A stretch of DNA of 64,000 nucleotides from Thermohalobaculum sp951813525 (GCA_951813525.2 CATOTJ020000003.1:434001-498000); one strand, 5' to 3'; numbered from the stretch's first letter, positions 42,463 through 51,689 are shown. Numbers and translations are program-made. Notes: a model not told the origin generated them from the sequence alone.

Positions 42463-43077
42463 CTAGTCCTCGCCCATCAGATATGGGCGCAGCGCCGTTT
42501 TGATTTCCTCGCCGAATTTGGCGTCCTCCAATCGCAACGGTCCCGGATCGTGCAGCAGCGCATTCACCATTGTTCCAAACGCCATTTGAATTGCGACGCT
42601 CAGCCGGCCCGAATCCTGTTGCGACAATCCCTGGATCATCGAATCGGCGATATGCTGAGCCGAAGCCCGATGCGGTGCCCAAGCGTCGTTCATGCGCGAT
42701 TCATGGCGCAGGGCCGATGCAATAACACCGCGGCGCTCACGAAAATAATCCAATGTCAGATCCACGGTTAAGGCCATGCGGTCTGCCGCGGATAACCCGG
42801 CAACAGCGTCCTCCCGTGTGGCATGGTCAACCTTCGCCTTCAGTTTTTTGTTCACAGATCGCTGTACGGCTACAAAAAACGCTGCCTTGTCGGGAAAACC
42901 GCTGTAGAAGGATCCTGTTGAATACCCGACCGAGGCGGTCACGTCGGCGACCGATATATCGTCGAAGTCGCGCTGCATCAGCAGTCGCTCTCCCGCTTCG
43001 ATCATCGCAGCACGCCGGGCGCGGCTACGCTTCTGCTTAGGCAGGAATTCTTCGATCTCGTTTGGTTGTGTGGCCAT
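42463..43077 (-). CDS. TetR family transcriptional regulator
   Basis: 204 residues. N-terminal TetR HTH (RRAAMIEAGERLLMQRDFDD ISVADVTASVGYSTGSFYSGFPDK, split) and an all-helical ligand-binding C-terminus. It is divergent from the sulfatase with 78 bp between starts, and upstream of dctPQM on the same strand (257-bp gap). It probably represses the sulfatase/FGE pair and perhaps the transporter until a ligand is bound. Confidence 0.9.
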   Translation of the reverse strand: MATQPNEIEEFLPKQKRSRARRAAMIEAGERLLMQRDFDDISVADVTASVGYSTGSFYSGFPDKAAFFVAVQRSVNKKLKAKVDHATREDAVAGLSAADRMALTVDLTLDYFRERRGVIASALRHESRMNDAWAPHRASAQHIADSMIQGLSQQDSGRLSVAIQMAFGTMVNALLHDPGPLRLEDAKFGEEIKTALRPYLMGED

Positions 43078-43094
43078 CTTTCACTCGTCGAAAC

Positions 43095-43110
43095 TTGAAC
43101 TCGGATTCAA
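43095..43110. promoter_or_regulatory. imperfect palindrome, candidate TetR operator
   Basis: TTGAACTCGGATTCAA: 5-bp arms TTGAA/TTCAA with a 6-bp centre, in the short divergent region between the TetR and sulfatase starts. Confidence 0.45.
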
Positions 43111-43155
43111 TTTCATGTTCCCTCGGGCTGTCAAGTAATCTTGTGGAGCCGACCT

Positions 43156-44595
43156 TTGAGCCAGCCTGATGTTATCCTGATCATGACCGACAATCAGCAG
43201 GCGAAAACGCTGGGCTGTTATGGCAATGCCGAGGTTCATAGCCCGAATATCGATGCGCTCGCCGAAAGCGGTCTGCAGTTTGAAAAGGCGTTCTGCCCCA
43301 ATGCTTTCTGCTCGGCGTGCAGGGCCTCTGCTCTGACCGGCATGATGCCCTCGCAACACGGCGTTCATTCCTGGATCGACGATCGAAACACGCAGGATTG
43401 GCCGGTCGGCTGGCACGCACTGGGTGGGATTGCCACATTACCCGAGCAGATGCGCGAGATGGGATATCGGACCGGCATATTTGGAAAATATCACCTGGGC
43501 GAGACGGCGACCCCTGCCCCCGGCTGGAACCGATGGGTCACAATGGAACACGGCCATGTCCGGTCATTTTATGACAATCAGATCAATGCAGACGGCGTGA
43601 TCCATCGCGAACCCAGCCACGCCGTCGATTATTTTACGGAACAGACGCTCGCGTTTCTTGGCGGCGATGGCCCCAGTTTCGCTTTCCTGCCGTATCCTGC
43701 GCCCTATGGCCATTGGCCGGCGACAAATGACGGGCAGGATAACCGCCATTCGCATCTTTATGCCGACAGCCCGATCGATACCGTTCCGCGTCAGCCATTG
43801 TCCGCAGCGGCAGTGGCAAATTATGATCAAGTGAAATCGCAGTCAGGCAGTGGATTGGATTTCTCGATGCTGATGCGGGCACCCAATCACCTGCCGACGC
43901 TGCGCAACTATTATGCCCAGATTACACTGATCGACGAAGCGGTTGGCCGCATCGCCGCCGCTGCACCAGAGGCCGTTATCATCTTCACCGCCGACCACGG
44001 CCTGTCACTGGGGCACCACGGATTTTGGGGGCATGGCGCATCAACTTCGCCGTCAAATATGCACCTGGCGGCGCACTCGATCCCCATGATCATCCGCACG
44101 CCCAGTGGTCCGGCGAGCAGCAGTCCAATTCTGGTCTCGAACATGGATCTTTACGCGACAATCATTGATCTGGTCGGCGGCACGCCCGACCCGGCCCGAC
44201 CCAGCCGGTCCTTTGCCGGTCTGCTGCGCGGCGAACAGATCGCGGAATGGGGCGACGACGAGGTTTTTGCCGAGCAAGAGGAGACCCGGGTCATTCGCAC
44301 CCCGCAATGGGCCTTTTTTAAACGGTTTCATCGCAGCGGCGCGCCGCAACTGCGAGACGAGCTGTTCAATACGGTGACCGATCCGGGGGAGACGACGAAC
44401 CTGGCCGAAGATCCTGCGCATGCCCATGTCGTCGCTGATCTTTCAGCCCGGATCGACGCCTTTTTCGGCAAGCATGCCCGCGCGGAAGCCGATCTTTGGC
44501 GGGGTGGCCGCCCGATCCAGAACTCGGTCATGCAGGACTATTGGCGCGGCATCTGGGGCGACGACTGGGAGCCGACCTATTCCTATGAAAGCTGA
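43156..44595 (+). CDS. sulfatase, type I formylglycine-dependent
   Basis: 479 residues of the alkaline-phosphatase-like superfamily. IMTDNQQAKTLGCYGN supplies the metal-binding Asp; the active-site motif CSACRASALTG (Cys-52, CxAxR type) carries the Cys converted to formylglycine. FTADHGLSLGHHGFWGHG holds the second metal site. No signal peptide, so it acts in the cytosol on a sulfated organic compound that would be imported, probably by the neighbouring TRAP system. TTG at 43156 has GGAG 7 bases upstream. It overlaps the FGE gene by 11 bases. Confidence 0.92.
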   Translation: MSQPDVILIMTDNQQAKTLGCYGNAEVHSPNIDALAESGLQFEKAFCPNAFCSACRASALTGMMPSQHGVHSWIDDRNTQDWPVGWHALGGIATLPEQMREMGYRTGIFGKYHLGETATPAPGWNRWVTMEHGHVRSFYDNQINADGVIHREPSHAVDYFTEQTLAFLGGDGPSFAFLPYPAPYGHWPATNDGQDNRHSHLYADSPIDTVPRQPLSAAAVANYDQVKSQSGSGLDFSMLMRAPNHLPTLRNYYAQITLIDEAVGRIAAAAPEAVIIFTADHGLSLGHHGFWGHGASTSPSNMHLAAHSIPMIIRTPSGPASSSPILVSNMDLYATIIDLVGGTPDPARPSRSFAGLLRGEQIAEWGDDEVFAEQEETRVIRTPQWAFFKRFHRSGAPQLRDELFNTVTDPGETTNLAEDPAHAHVVADLSARIDAFFGKHARAEADLWRGGRPIQNSVMQDYWRGIWGDDWEPTYSYES

Positions 44596-45367
44596 GCTGT
44601 TCGCGGCGATCCCATCGGGCACCTTCCGGATGGGGGCGGAAGACGGCCCGCATCCAGAGGACGGCGAAGGCCCAGTCCGTTCCGTTTCGCTCTCGGCCTT
44701 TTCAATCGCGCGGGCAACGGTAACGAACGCAGATTTCCGGGCGTTCGCCGACGCGACCGGATACCTGACTGATGCCGAACGTGCGGGGCAGTCCTTCGCA
44801 TTTGCCGGGCAGTTGAGCGACCCGGACCGACACAACGCCGCGGTGGCGGCAACCCCTTGGTGGCGGGCCGTCAGCGGCGCGAATTGGAGAGCGCCCATCG
44901 GCGACGGTCCATCTGACCCATCATTTCCGGTCGTACATGTTTCTTGGGCTGACGCGCAGGCATACTGCGACTGGTCGGCCACGCGTTTGCCGAGCGAGGC
45001 GGAATGGGAACGCGCAGCCGCGCCCGCGCCGGACAACCCGCACATATGGCGCGGCCAATTTCCCGGTGGGCCCGACAATGTTCCGGGGCCTGTGGCTGCA
45101 ATATCGGGCCAGGAGAACCGACATGGCCTGTATCACGCTTGCGGCAATGTTTGGGAATGGGTCGCCGACCGTTTCACCCGCCTGCACGGCCCCCGCCCGG
45201 CGCGCGATCCGACCGGTCCACTGAATGGGACCAGCAGAGTCGTCAAAGGCGGGTCCTTCCTTTGCTGCCCATCCTACTGCGCCCGGTTCCGGCCCAGTTC
45301 CCGGCGCGCGGAACATCCGGGCGCGACAGCCTCGAATCTTGGGTTCAGGGTCGCGATTTCGAATTAG
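44585..45367 (+). CDS. formylglycine-generating enzyme (sulfatase-modifying factor)
   Basis: A 260-residue SUMF1/FGE protein that oxidises the sulfatase active-site Cys to formylglycine with copper and oxygen. IPSGTFRMGAEDGPHPEDGE at the start, VVHVSWADAQAYCDWSATRL in the middle and GGSFLCCPSYCARFRP near the end. Copper-binding Cys-227 and Cys-232 keep the five-residue spacing of human Cys336/Cys341; ATASNLGFRVA matches the conserved C-terminus. ATG at 44585 overlaps the sulfatase stop, so the two are coupled. Confidence 0.93.
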   Translation: MKAELFAAIPSGTFRMGAEDGPHPEDGEGPVRSVSLSAFSIARATVTNADFRAFADATGYLTDAERAGQSFAFAGQLSDPDRHNAAVAATPWWRAVSGANWRAPIGDGPSDPSFPVVHVSWADAQAYCDWSATRLPSEAEWERAAAPAPDNPHIWRGQFPGGPDNVPGPVAAISGQENRHGLYHACGNVWEWVADRFTRLHGPRPARDPTGPLNGTSRVVKGGSFLCCPSYCARFRPSSRRAEHPGATASNLGFRVAISN

Positions 45368-45790
45368 GAACGCCCGCCCCGGGGGGAGCGGGCGCCGCAT
45401 CGCCATGGAGGAGCAATCTAGGCGATGTCGATCGATCCAGAGGTCTCGCCTAACGTTTTCGAAGCCTCTGTAAGTTGGCTGCCCACGGACCGCCGACGCA
45501 GGTGAATTGCCCGGCCGCAGTCGTTGCGAGCATCCTGCTATTCGAAAAGCAGTGCGTCATCATCGGTTGCGGTGACGGCACTTCGGTGGAAAAATCGGCT
45601 TCATGTTGCCGAGAAATACTGTGTGCAAACTTCGATGCCCACGATGCGGTACATTACAAAACTTGTTGAATTGGGATTTTTTCAGAACGGTTTGCGGCAC
45701 CGTTCTTAGAAGCGAGAGAATAAAGGACCCCAATTGCATGTAGAGAGGGTGACGCGGCGGCAACAATAGGTCTGTAACAATTGTTACAAA
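45368..45790. other. intergenic region with hairpin and strong palindrome
   Basis: No gene is supported. A stem CGCCCGC/GCGGGCG (45371-45394) right after the FGE stop may end that transcript, although there is no T-tract. At 45773-45788 is a perfect 16-bp palindrome (listed separately). Confidence 0.45.
45773..45788. promoter_or_regulatory. perfect 16-bp palindrome TGTAACAATTGTTACA
   Basis: Perfect two-fold symmetry, typical of an operator for a dimeric regulator (TGT...ACA ends resemble TyrR or CRP-type sites). It sits in an AT-richer stretch 3' of the minus-strand small ORF; no obvious start codon lies directly downstream on the plus strand. Owner unknown. Confidence 0.5.
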
Positions 45791-45919
45791 TTACAGTTCG
45801 ACGGCGCCTTCCGCGATGTTCTTCGTGATGTCCGAGGGCGCATGTTTCAGCGCCACACTGTTGGATCGGCTCAAAATCGCGTTGCCATACCCCACAGCCT
45901 GAACGCCCGGCTGCGCCAT
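45791..45919 (-). CDS. possible 42-residue protein of unknown function
   Basis: Short ORF MAQPGVQAVGYGNAILSRSN ... ending AEGAVEL, 53 bp after the cyclase stop on the same strand. Composition looks protein-like, but the start has no clear ribosome-binding site and no homolog was recognised. It could equally be the 3' remnant of a longer gene. Confidence 0.3.
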   Translation of the reverse strand: MAQPGVQAVGYGNAILSRSNSVALKHAPSDITKNIAEGAVEL

Positions 45920-45972
45920 TCGGAAATCATGTCGGGCGGATTGCTTAGGAGATCTCAAAGGTTTGCAACCGG

Positions 45973-48075
45973 TTACTCGGGCCGGGCGGCGAGGACACCC
46001 TTCCAGCTTTCGGGGGGTGCCGCGGCCAGTTTGCGCGCTTCGCGCACCATCGCCCTGGCAATTGGTGCACCAGGCCAATCCAGGTCCATCAGTTTTGTCC
46101 AAGCCGCGTCGGCCTCGTCAAACATGCCCGCCTCGAAACGGTCCAGGGCAATGTGATAGGCCGCGATCAAACCGTTCAGTTCGGCAGTTTCAGGGTCATC
46201 GAAGGGGGCATAGATGCTGTCCCCGGTAGTCTTGCCCTTCACCTGAATCGTCGCGATACGAAGTAACCGATACCGTCCTTCGACAGCTTTGGCCGTGTGA
46301 GGGCCAATCACGATCGGCGTCCCGAAGAGTGATGGCATCCCTTCCAGCCGTGCTGCCAGGTTAACGATCTCTCCGACTACCGTATAGTTGACCCGGTCGC
46401 GTGCGCCGACATTCCCCAGCGTCGCAGTGCCGGTGGCGATCCCGACCTTGATGCCAAACGAAACCGCGCCTGCAGCCTGATCTGCCCGGGCCATTTCGCC
46501 GATCCGATCCGCGATCTCGTGGCCTGCGGCAACGGCTTGATGGACATGGTCGTCCATGTGCGCCGGTGCGTTGAAGATGGCCATAACCGCATCGCCAATG
46601 AACTTGTCCACGTAACCGCCGCGCGTGGCGATAACGCTGGCCATCGCGTCGAGATAGCGATTGAGGACCAGCATCAGATCCGCGCTGCCGACCTTTTCGG
46701 ATGCGGCGGTGAACCCGCGAAGATCGGCGAACATGACGGTTACATCCCGTTCTTCACCGGCCAATTGCGGCAATTGACCGGTATCAACCATTTGCTGCAC
46801 CAGAACCGGCGACAGATAGCGTCCAAACTCGCGCCGCATCAAATTCGATTTGCGGTCCAACAGCCGAATACGCAAACCGTACCCTGCCAGAAATCCCACT
46901 GGCCCGGCGACGATCGCCCAGGCCACAGGCAGAAAATACCCCTGTTCCAGCGCAGCAACCGATGTCAGGAACACCATCCCTGCGCCGAAAGTCATCGCGG
47001 CGATCCCCAACGCAGGCCGGAAATAGATGGAAACCAATGCGGACATGAACCCCGACAGAAAAATCAGGGCCAATACCGGCACCCGGCCCAGTTGTTCGAC
47101 CTGCCACCCGGCAATAACCGCATCGACCGCAGCCGCATGGATGAACACCCCAGGCATGGTTGGCTCGTCGGCTGCCCGTACAAAGGGGGGATGAAACTGG
47201 CAGGCAACCGACGCATCATCCGGTTCGATGTTGCGCGGCGGTTCCGGCGCCCGCTCGATCATCACATCGGGTGCCCGCAGACGATCCTGACCGGGCAGAA
47301 CCCCACCCAGGAACAGCATCTTACCGCCCAGCAAGGCACGTACCTTCCCAACATCGCCGCAACGCAACACGTCTATCATGGAAACGATCGGCAGGTTCGT
47401 GATGGCATCCGGTGGTAACAGGGTCACGATCTCGGTGGTTTCATGCCCCATCAGTGACAGCGCCCGGCCGGAAAGCGTCGGGTGCAGTTTGCCGTCGCGG
47501 TCCGGCCATACTGTGGGCACGCGGCGGACAACCCCGCCCGGCCCCTGCGGCACCTCGACCATTCCGATCCCGCGTGCGCCCGCGATTAACCTGAAGCGCC
47601 GTGCGGGCAAGACACCCGCGGAACGGCCGAGCACGACGCGGCCCGCCTTGCGTTCGGATTTCAGCAGTTTCAAAAAGGCATCGTCATATCTGCGCAGCGG
47701 CGCATCTTCGTCCAGTTGCAGATCCTTGGCGTCATAGGCCAGGATCACATCGATGATCAGCCCACGCGCGCCATGATCCAACGCCTTTTGCGCCAGTTTG
47801 GCATAGGCCGGTGAAAACATCGCCTGCGGAATGCGCGACAACTCGGGGCTGTTCAACGTGCGCTGATCCATTCCGATGATCAGAACATTGTCCGCGGTCA
47901 GTGGCCGACTTCCAATAATCTCGACTCGCGCCGCAACGCTTGCGTCGGAAATCCAGCCTTGCAAGACATTGGTTGCCGGCAGCGACGTTGCGATTGCCGT
48001 CAGGATCGACGCAATAAGCGCGGCAATGCCCGCGCGCTCGGCAAGCGCCAGCAGCCGCGCGCGCGATTGACTCAA
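45973..48075 (-). CDS. CHASE2-domain adenylate/guanylate cyclase
   Basis: About 700 residues: N-terminal transmembrane helix (IAALIASILTAIATSL), a periplasmic CHASE2 sensor (about 50-325), three further transmembrane helices (333-405), and a class III cyclase domain. FADLRGFT (Asp-451) and VDKFIGDAVMAIFNAP (Lys-491, Asp-495) are the metal and adenine-binding elements, with VNYTVVGEIVNLAARLE after. TTG start at 48075 overlaps the stop of the upstream gene (TTGA), so both are coupled. It senses an extracytoplasmic signal and makes cAMP. The next ORF downstream is very small. Confidence 0.92.
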   Translation of the reverse strand: MSQSRARLLALAERAGIAALIASILTAIATSLPATNVLQGWISDASVAARVEIIGSRPLTADNVLIIGMDQRTLNSPELSRIPQAMFSPAYAKLAQKALDHGARGLIIDVILAYDAKDLQLDEDAPLRRYDDAFLKLLKSERKAGRVVLGRSAGVLPARRFRLIAGARGIGMVEVPQGPGGVVRRVPTVWPDRDGKLHPTLSGRALSLMGHETTEIVTLLPPDAITNLPIVSMIDVLRCGDVGKVRALLGGKMLFLGGVLPGQDRLRAPDVMIERAPEPPRNIEPDDASVACQFHPPFVRAADEPTMPGVFIHAAAVDAVIAGWQVEQLGRVPVLALIFLSGFMSALVSIYFRPALGIAAMTFGAGMVFLTSVAALEQGYFLPVAWAIVAGPVGFLAGYGLRIRLLDRKSNLMRREFGRYLSPVLVQQMVDTGQLPQLAGEERDVTVMFADLRGFTAASEKVGSADLMLVLNRYLDAMASVIATRGGYVDKFIGDAVMAIFNAPAHMDDHVHQAVAAGHEIADRIGEMARADQAAGAVSFGIKVGIATGTATLGNVGARDRVNYTVVGEIVNLAARLEGMPSLFGTPIVIGPHTAKAVEGRYRLLRIATIQVKGKTTGDSIYAPFDDPETAELNGLIAAYHIALDRFEAGMFDEADAAWTKLMDLDWPGAPIARAMVREARKLAAAPPESWKGVLAARPE

Positions 48076-48890
48076 TTCAGGCGAAACACCGTAACCCGCG
48101 GCGCTTTCTCGTCGGGGCTGACACGCGCCGCAAATGTCTGGATGTCCTTGCCGGTCAGCACGATCGTGTATTGCTCGCCAGGAACCAGCTTGGCAGCACC
48201 TTCCGGCCAAACAACGCCGCGCCCGGTCAAAGGTGCTTCAAAGATCTTTCCATCGGTCGAATAGACGCCGATGTTCTCGTACTTGCCAGCCTTTGATCCG
48301 GCCAGGCCGATCATCAACGGGTCGGTACTGATCCATGGCCGCGGCGTGATCGTGCGGGTGACGATCGACGCGTTCACGACATCGGCAGGCGACAGTTTCA
48401 CGTGACCGGGGCATTCACCCTTTGTGCGGGTCAGCACTTCGCCGTCCTTGATCGCCAACTTGCCGTCACTGATTTTAAACGTTCCGCCCCGGATCGTCAG
48501 ATCTTCGCAGGTTGGGTAGAAGGTCATGGCCAATTCGGCCTTGGCCTCCAACTTCACCTCGGCGCCATCGTTCAGTTCGTCAAATGCCTCGATGGCCGGG
48601 TCGCTGAAACCGGCAATGTCCATAATCAGTGCGCGTGGCTCGCCATCGCCAATCGGCCCGTCGCGTGTCGGCGCCGCCGCTGTCGCCTCGCCTTCGGCAG
48701 TGGTTGCCGCTTCACCTTCGCCACCGGTTGCCCCCTCGGTGTCTGCGGGTTTGGCTGCGTCGACCTTGGGCGCCGTGGCCTCTGCGGTTGGCGATCCCAG
48801 CTTGGTGGCCGGCTCCTTCACAGCATCCTGTGCCAGGGCTGGCGAAAACGCAGCAGCCGCGGCAGCAGCAAGAATCAAACGTCTGAACAT
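48072..48890 (-). CDS. exported protein coupled to the CHASE2 cyclase
   Basis: 272 residues. Signal peptide FRRLILAAAAAAAFSPALAQ. An acidic, Ala/Glu/Thr-rich linker (about 25-85), then a beta-rich domain with two Cys (YPTCEDLTIRGGTFKISDG, TKGECPGHV) and a C-terminal part GVVWPEGAAKLVPGEQYTIV. It overlaps the CHASE2 cyclase by 4 bases and is probably its periplasmic partner or ligand sensor, analogous to FecR-type proteins found beside CHASE2 cyclases. No exact family recognised. Confidence 0.75.
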   Translation of the reverse strand: MFRRLILAAAAAAAFSPALAQDAVKEPATKLGSPTAEATAPKVDAAKPADTEGATGGEGEAATTAEGEATAAAPTRDGPIGDGEPRALIMDIAGFSDPAIEAFDELNDGAEVKLEAKAELAMTFYPTCEDLTIRGGTFKISDGKLAIKDGEVLTRTKGECPGHVKLSPADVVNASIVTRTITPRPWISTDPLMIGLAGSKAGKYENIGVYSTDGKIFEAPLTGRGVVWPEGAAKLVPGEQYTIVLTGKDIQTFAARVSPDEKAPRVTVFRLN

Positions 48891-49063
48891 GGCTCCACCT
48901 CAAATCAATAAACAACGTCTAAAATGAGGATGAACCGTGGCAGACGCAAGAGGAACGCTTGCGTTCTTTTGGCACCGTGGCGTTCCAGCCATGGACAAAT
49001 GGCCCGAAGACCGGACACGGCGCCCGAGCGGGCGCCGCGATGTATGCTGTAATCGGCGCGGCT

Positions 49064-50785
49064 CTAGGCCTGCTGCGGCTGTTCCGGCCCGGCGGCCTTA
49101 TCGGCCGTCGGCGCCGTTGTTTCAGCGATCGCAGGATCAACGTCTGCGGAATCGGTGCCAACCGCTGGATCCCGCCGGGTGTCACCGCCGGTCGCGGTGG
49201 TCAATCCGTCATCCAGGCTGAGGCCCAATTCCTCGCCAATCTTCTTCATGGCCGGAAGCTGAACCGCCATTCCCAGGATCGAATCGAGTGCCTGATTGAT
49301 AACCGGCTTGTCACCACCAGCGCCCGTCGCACCGGCGCCACCCAGACCGGACATCTGGTGAATGCGAATGCTGTCGATTTTCTCGGCGGGACGGACCAAT
49401 TCCGCAGCCAGCTTCGGCATCGTTTCGAACCGGGCAATCTCAACCTTCATGTCGATCAAGCGCTGATCTAACGCGTTTTCAGCGGCGGCAATCGCGCGTT
49501 GGCCTTCTGCTTCGGCCAACAGGTCCAGCTTCTTGGCCTCAGCCTTGATGGTAACCGCATCCGCATCGGCGCGCGCCTCCTCGCGGCGTGCTTCGGCCCT
49601 GTCGTTGGCGGCGTCGCGCTCGGCTTCGGCGGCGACACGGATGCGGGTGGCTGCTCGCTCGGCTTCGCGTTGAGCTTCAATCAGGGCGACCTGCTTGGAC
49701 CGCTCGGCTTCGGCAACCTGACGCGCCGTCGAAATGGCTTCCTCGGCTATTGTTGCTTCGGCCCGTGCGGCATCGGCGCTGGCGCGCGCCCGGCTTTCTT
49801 CTTCGGATTTCTGGGCGATGATGATCTGCCGCTCCTGATCGGCGACTTCAATTTCACGCTCCTTACCTATCTCGGCTGCACGAATTGCCTGCTCGCGCTC
49901 GATATCGGCCGAACGGATCTGGCGTTCTTTCTCGATCCGGGCTTCTTCAGCGGCACGCTCGCCATCGGCGCGCCGCGCCGCAATTTCGGCCGCCTGGGCG
50001 GCACGGCGGGTTTCGATATCCTGCTCCTGTCCGATGCGGGCCTCTTCCTGCTCGCGGCGAATTTCAAGCTGGCGCTTCTCGGCCTCCATCGCTGCCTGCG
50101 CAACGGCGACTTCCGCCTCGGCATCAATCTCGGCACGCTCCTTTTTGGACTTGGCAATGACTTCGGCCAGCTTTCGCATGCCCACGGCATTGAAGGCGTT
50201 GTTTTCGTCAAGCGCCTCGAATGGCGTTTGATCCAGCGCCGTCAATGACACCGATTCCAGCTCCAGCCCGTTCTTCAGCAAGTCTTCGGAAACGGTGTTC
50301 TGAACCTCTTGCACGAAGTCGGACCGGTTTTCGTGCAGCTCGTCCATCGACATTTGCGCCGCTACGGCGCGCAGGCCGTCTACCAGTTTGCCCTCGATCA
50401 TCTCACGTAGCTGATCGACATGGAACGTGCGATCCCCGAGTGTCTGCGCCGCTCGGGCAACACCGTCGGATGTCGCATTGACCGATACATAAAACTCGAC
50501 CCCGACATCGACACGCATTCTGTCCTTGGTGATCAGCGCCCCTTCGCCGTGGCGCTGCACTTCCAACCGCAGCGTCTTCATGTTGACATGACTTATTTCG
50601 TGCAGCAGCGGGATCGCGATTGTGCCGCCATCCATGATGACCTTTTTGCCGCCCGCACCGGTTTTAACCAGGCTGATCTCACGCGTTGCGCGCCGATATA
50701 ATCGGGCAAGAACCAGCCCGACAAGAACCAAAAAGAACAGGATGAATGCGACGGGGATGATGATGCCTACAACGGTGTCCAACAT
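49064..50785 (-). CDS. flotillin family protein (YqiK-like)
   Basis: 573 residues. N-terminal transmembrane helix (GIIIPVAFILFFLVLVGLVL), an SPFH/PHB domain (about 30-190, ITKDRMRVDVGVEFYV) and a very long charged coiled coil (about 210-455) with alternating Glu/Arg/Ala repeats, then a Gly-rich region and a Pro/Ala/Asp tail. Flotillins organise membrane microdomains. It follows the YqiJ gene by 15 bp, the same pairing as in E. coli yqiJK. Confidence 0.93.
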   Translation of the reverse strand: MLDTVVGIIIPVAFILFFLVLVGLVLARLYRRATREISLVKTGAGGKKVIMDGGTIAIPLLHEISHVNMKTLRLEVQRHGEGALITKDRMRVDVGVEFYVSVNATSDGVARAAQTLGDRTFHVDQLREMIEGKLVDGLRAVAAQMSMDELHENRSDFVQEVQNTVSEDLLKNGLELESVSLTALDQTPFEALDENNAFNAVGMRKLAEVIAKSKKERAEIDAEAEVAVAQAAMEAEKRQLEIRREQEEARIGQEQDIETRRAAQAAEIAARRADGERAAEEARIEKERQIRSADIEREQAIRAAEIGKEREIEVADQERQIIIAQKSEEESRARASADAARAEATIAEEAISTARQVAEAERSKQVALIEAQREAERAATRIRVAAEAERDAANDRAEARREEARADADAVTIKAEAKKLDLLAEAEGQRAIAAAENALDQRLIDMKVEIARFETMPKLAAELVRPAEKIDSIRIHQMSGLGGAGATGAGGDKPVINQALDSILGMAVQLPAMKKIGEELGLSLDDGLTTATGGDTRRDPAVGTDSADVDPAIAETTAPTADKAAGPEQPQQA

Positions 50786-50800
50786 GTTATCTCCTTTTTA

Positions 50801-51583
50801 TCAGTCTGTTATCGGTATCGCGCCTAAAATCGGGCCGCGACCACGGGTAAGAATTTCGGTGCCTTGGGGTATTTCGACGCCCTCATCGACGGGTTCGACG
50901 CGGACATAGTGCCAATTGCCGTAAGCGTCGCGGATCCGGGCCTGTGCCGGGCGGCCGCGGCGGGCTGTGCCTTGCACGATCACGCCGCGCCGATTGCCCA
51001 GCGAGCGTATTGAAATTGCGGTCGTTTCCGTCTTTGGCAGCAACTTGCCGACCGCGCGCGCGGTCAATGCGCCAAGCCGCAGACCGGGCAGCAGAGCCAA
51101 CGCGGCCGCGACAAAGCCGGGAAGCATCGCCCCCCCGATCGACGTGGCGATCACCTGGACCACATAGCCTGACAATCCAAAAGCGGTCAGGATGCCCGCC
51201 AGCCAAAGAATGAACGGCACCTCGCCAAAGCCCAACCAACCGGCGAAACCAGAAGGACCGGAAGGACCGGAAGCATCCGGACTTGCGTGCCCGGTATCAT
51301 GCGCTGCAGCCAGATCGGAAACAGCATCGGGATTCGGCGCATCGAGGTCCGGTCCATCAAGATCGGGCGCATCAAGATCAGGCCCGTCTAGATCAGGCCC
51401 ATCAATCTCGACGCCATCCAGTTCGATACCCGCGTCGGCTTCCAGCCCGGCGTCGCCGTCGCCCAGCAACGACCCGCCAAGCGCAATCATTGCCAGCTCC
51501 AGAAGGACCAGACCAATGACGACGGCGATTGAAATGGTGAATGGAGTCATGCCGGGGCTAAGCAAAAATTCCAACGCCGACAT
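50801..51583 (-). CDS. YqiJ/NfeD-like membrane protein with OB-fold
   Basis: 260 residues. Two or three transmembrane segments (TISIAVVIGLVLLELAMIAL; FILWLAGILTAFGLSGYVV; MLPGFVAAALALLPGL) and a C-terminal OB-fold (GNRRGVIVQGTARRGRPAQAR). Between the first two lies an acidic repeat of the type DGPDL/DAPDL (about 57-85), unusual for the family. It is the YqiJ partner of the flotillin. Starts at 51583 (MSALEFLLSPGMTP). Confidence 0.85.
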   Translation of the reverse strand: MSALEFLLSPGMTPFTISIAVVIGLVLLELAMIALGGSLLGDGDAGLEADAGIELDGVEIDGPDLDGPDLDAPDLDGPDLDAPNPDAVSDLAAAHDTGHASPDASGPSGPSGFAGWLGFGEVPFILWLAGILTAFGLSGYVVQVIATSIGGAMLPGFVAAALALLPGLRLGALTARAVGKLLPKTETTAISIRSLGNRRGVIVQGTARRGRPAQARIRDAYGNWHYVRVEPVDEGVEIPQGTEILTRGRGPILGAIPITD

Positions 51584-51689
51584 ATATCCCCCTTGATCAG
51601 TCCAATTTCAGATGTTTTATTCTTTTTTCCTGCATGATATGTCTTATATAGCATATTTCCAGCGAAATGTAAGAGAGTATCGTCTGATA

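Noticed and set aside
49588..50248. Plus-strand ORFs opposite the flotillin coiled coil
   Set aside because: The repeating Glu/Arg/Ala codons of the coiled coil create open frames on the other strand; they have no family features.
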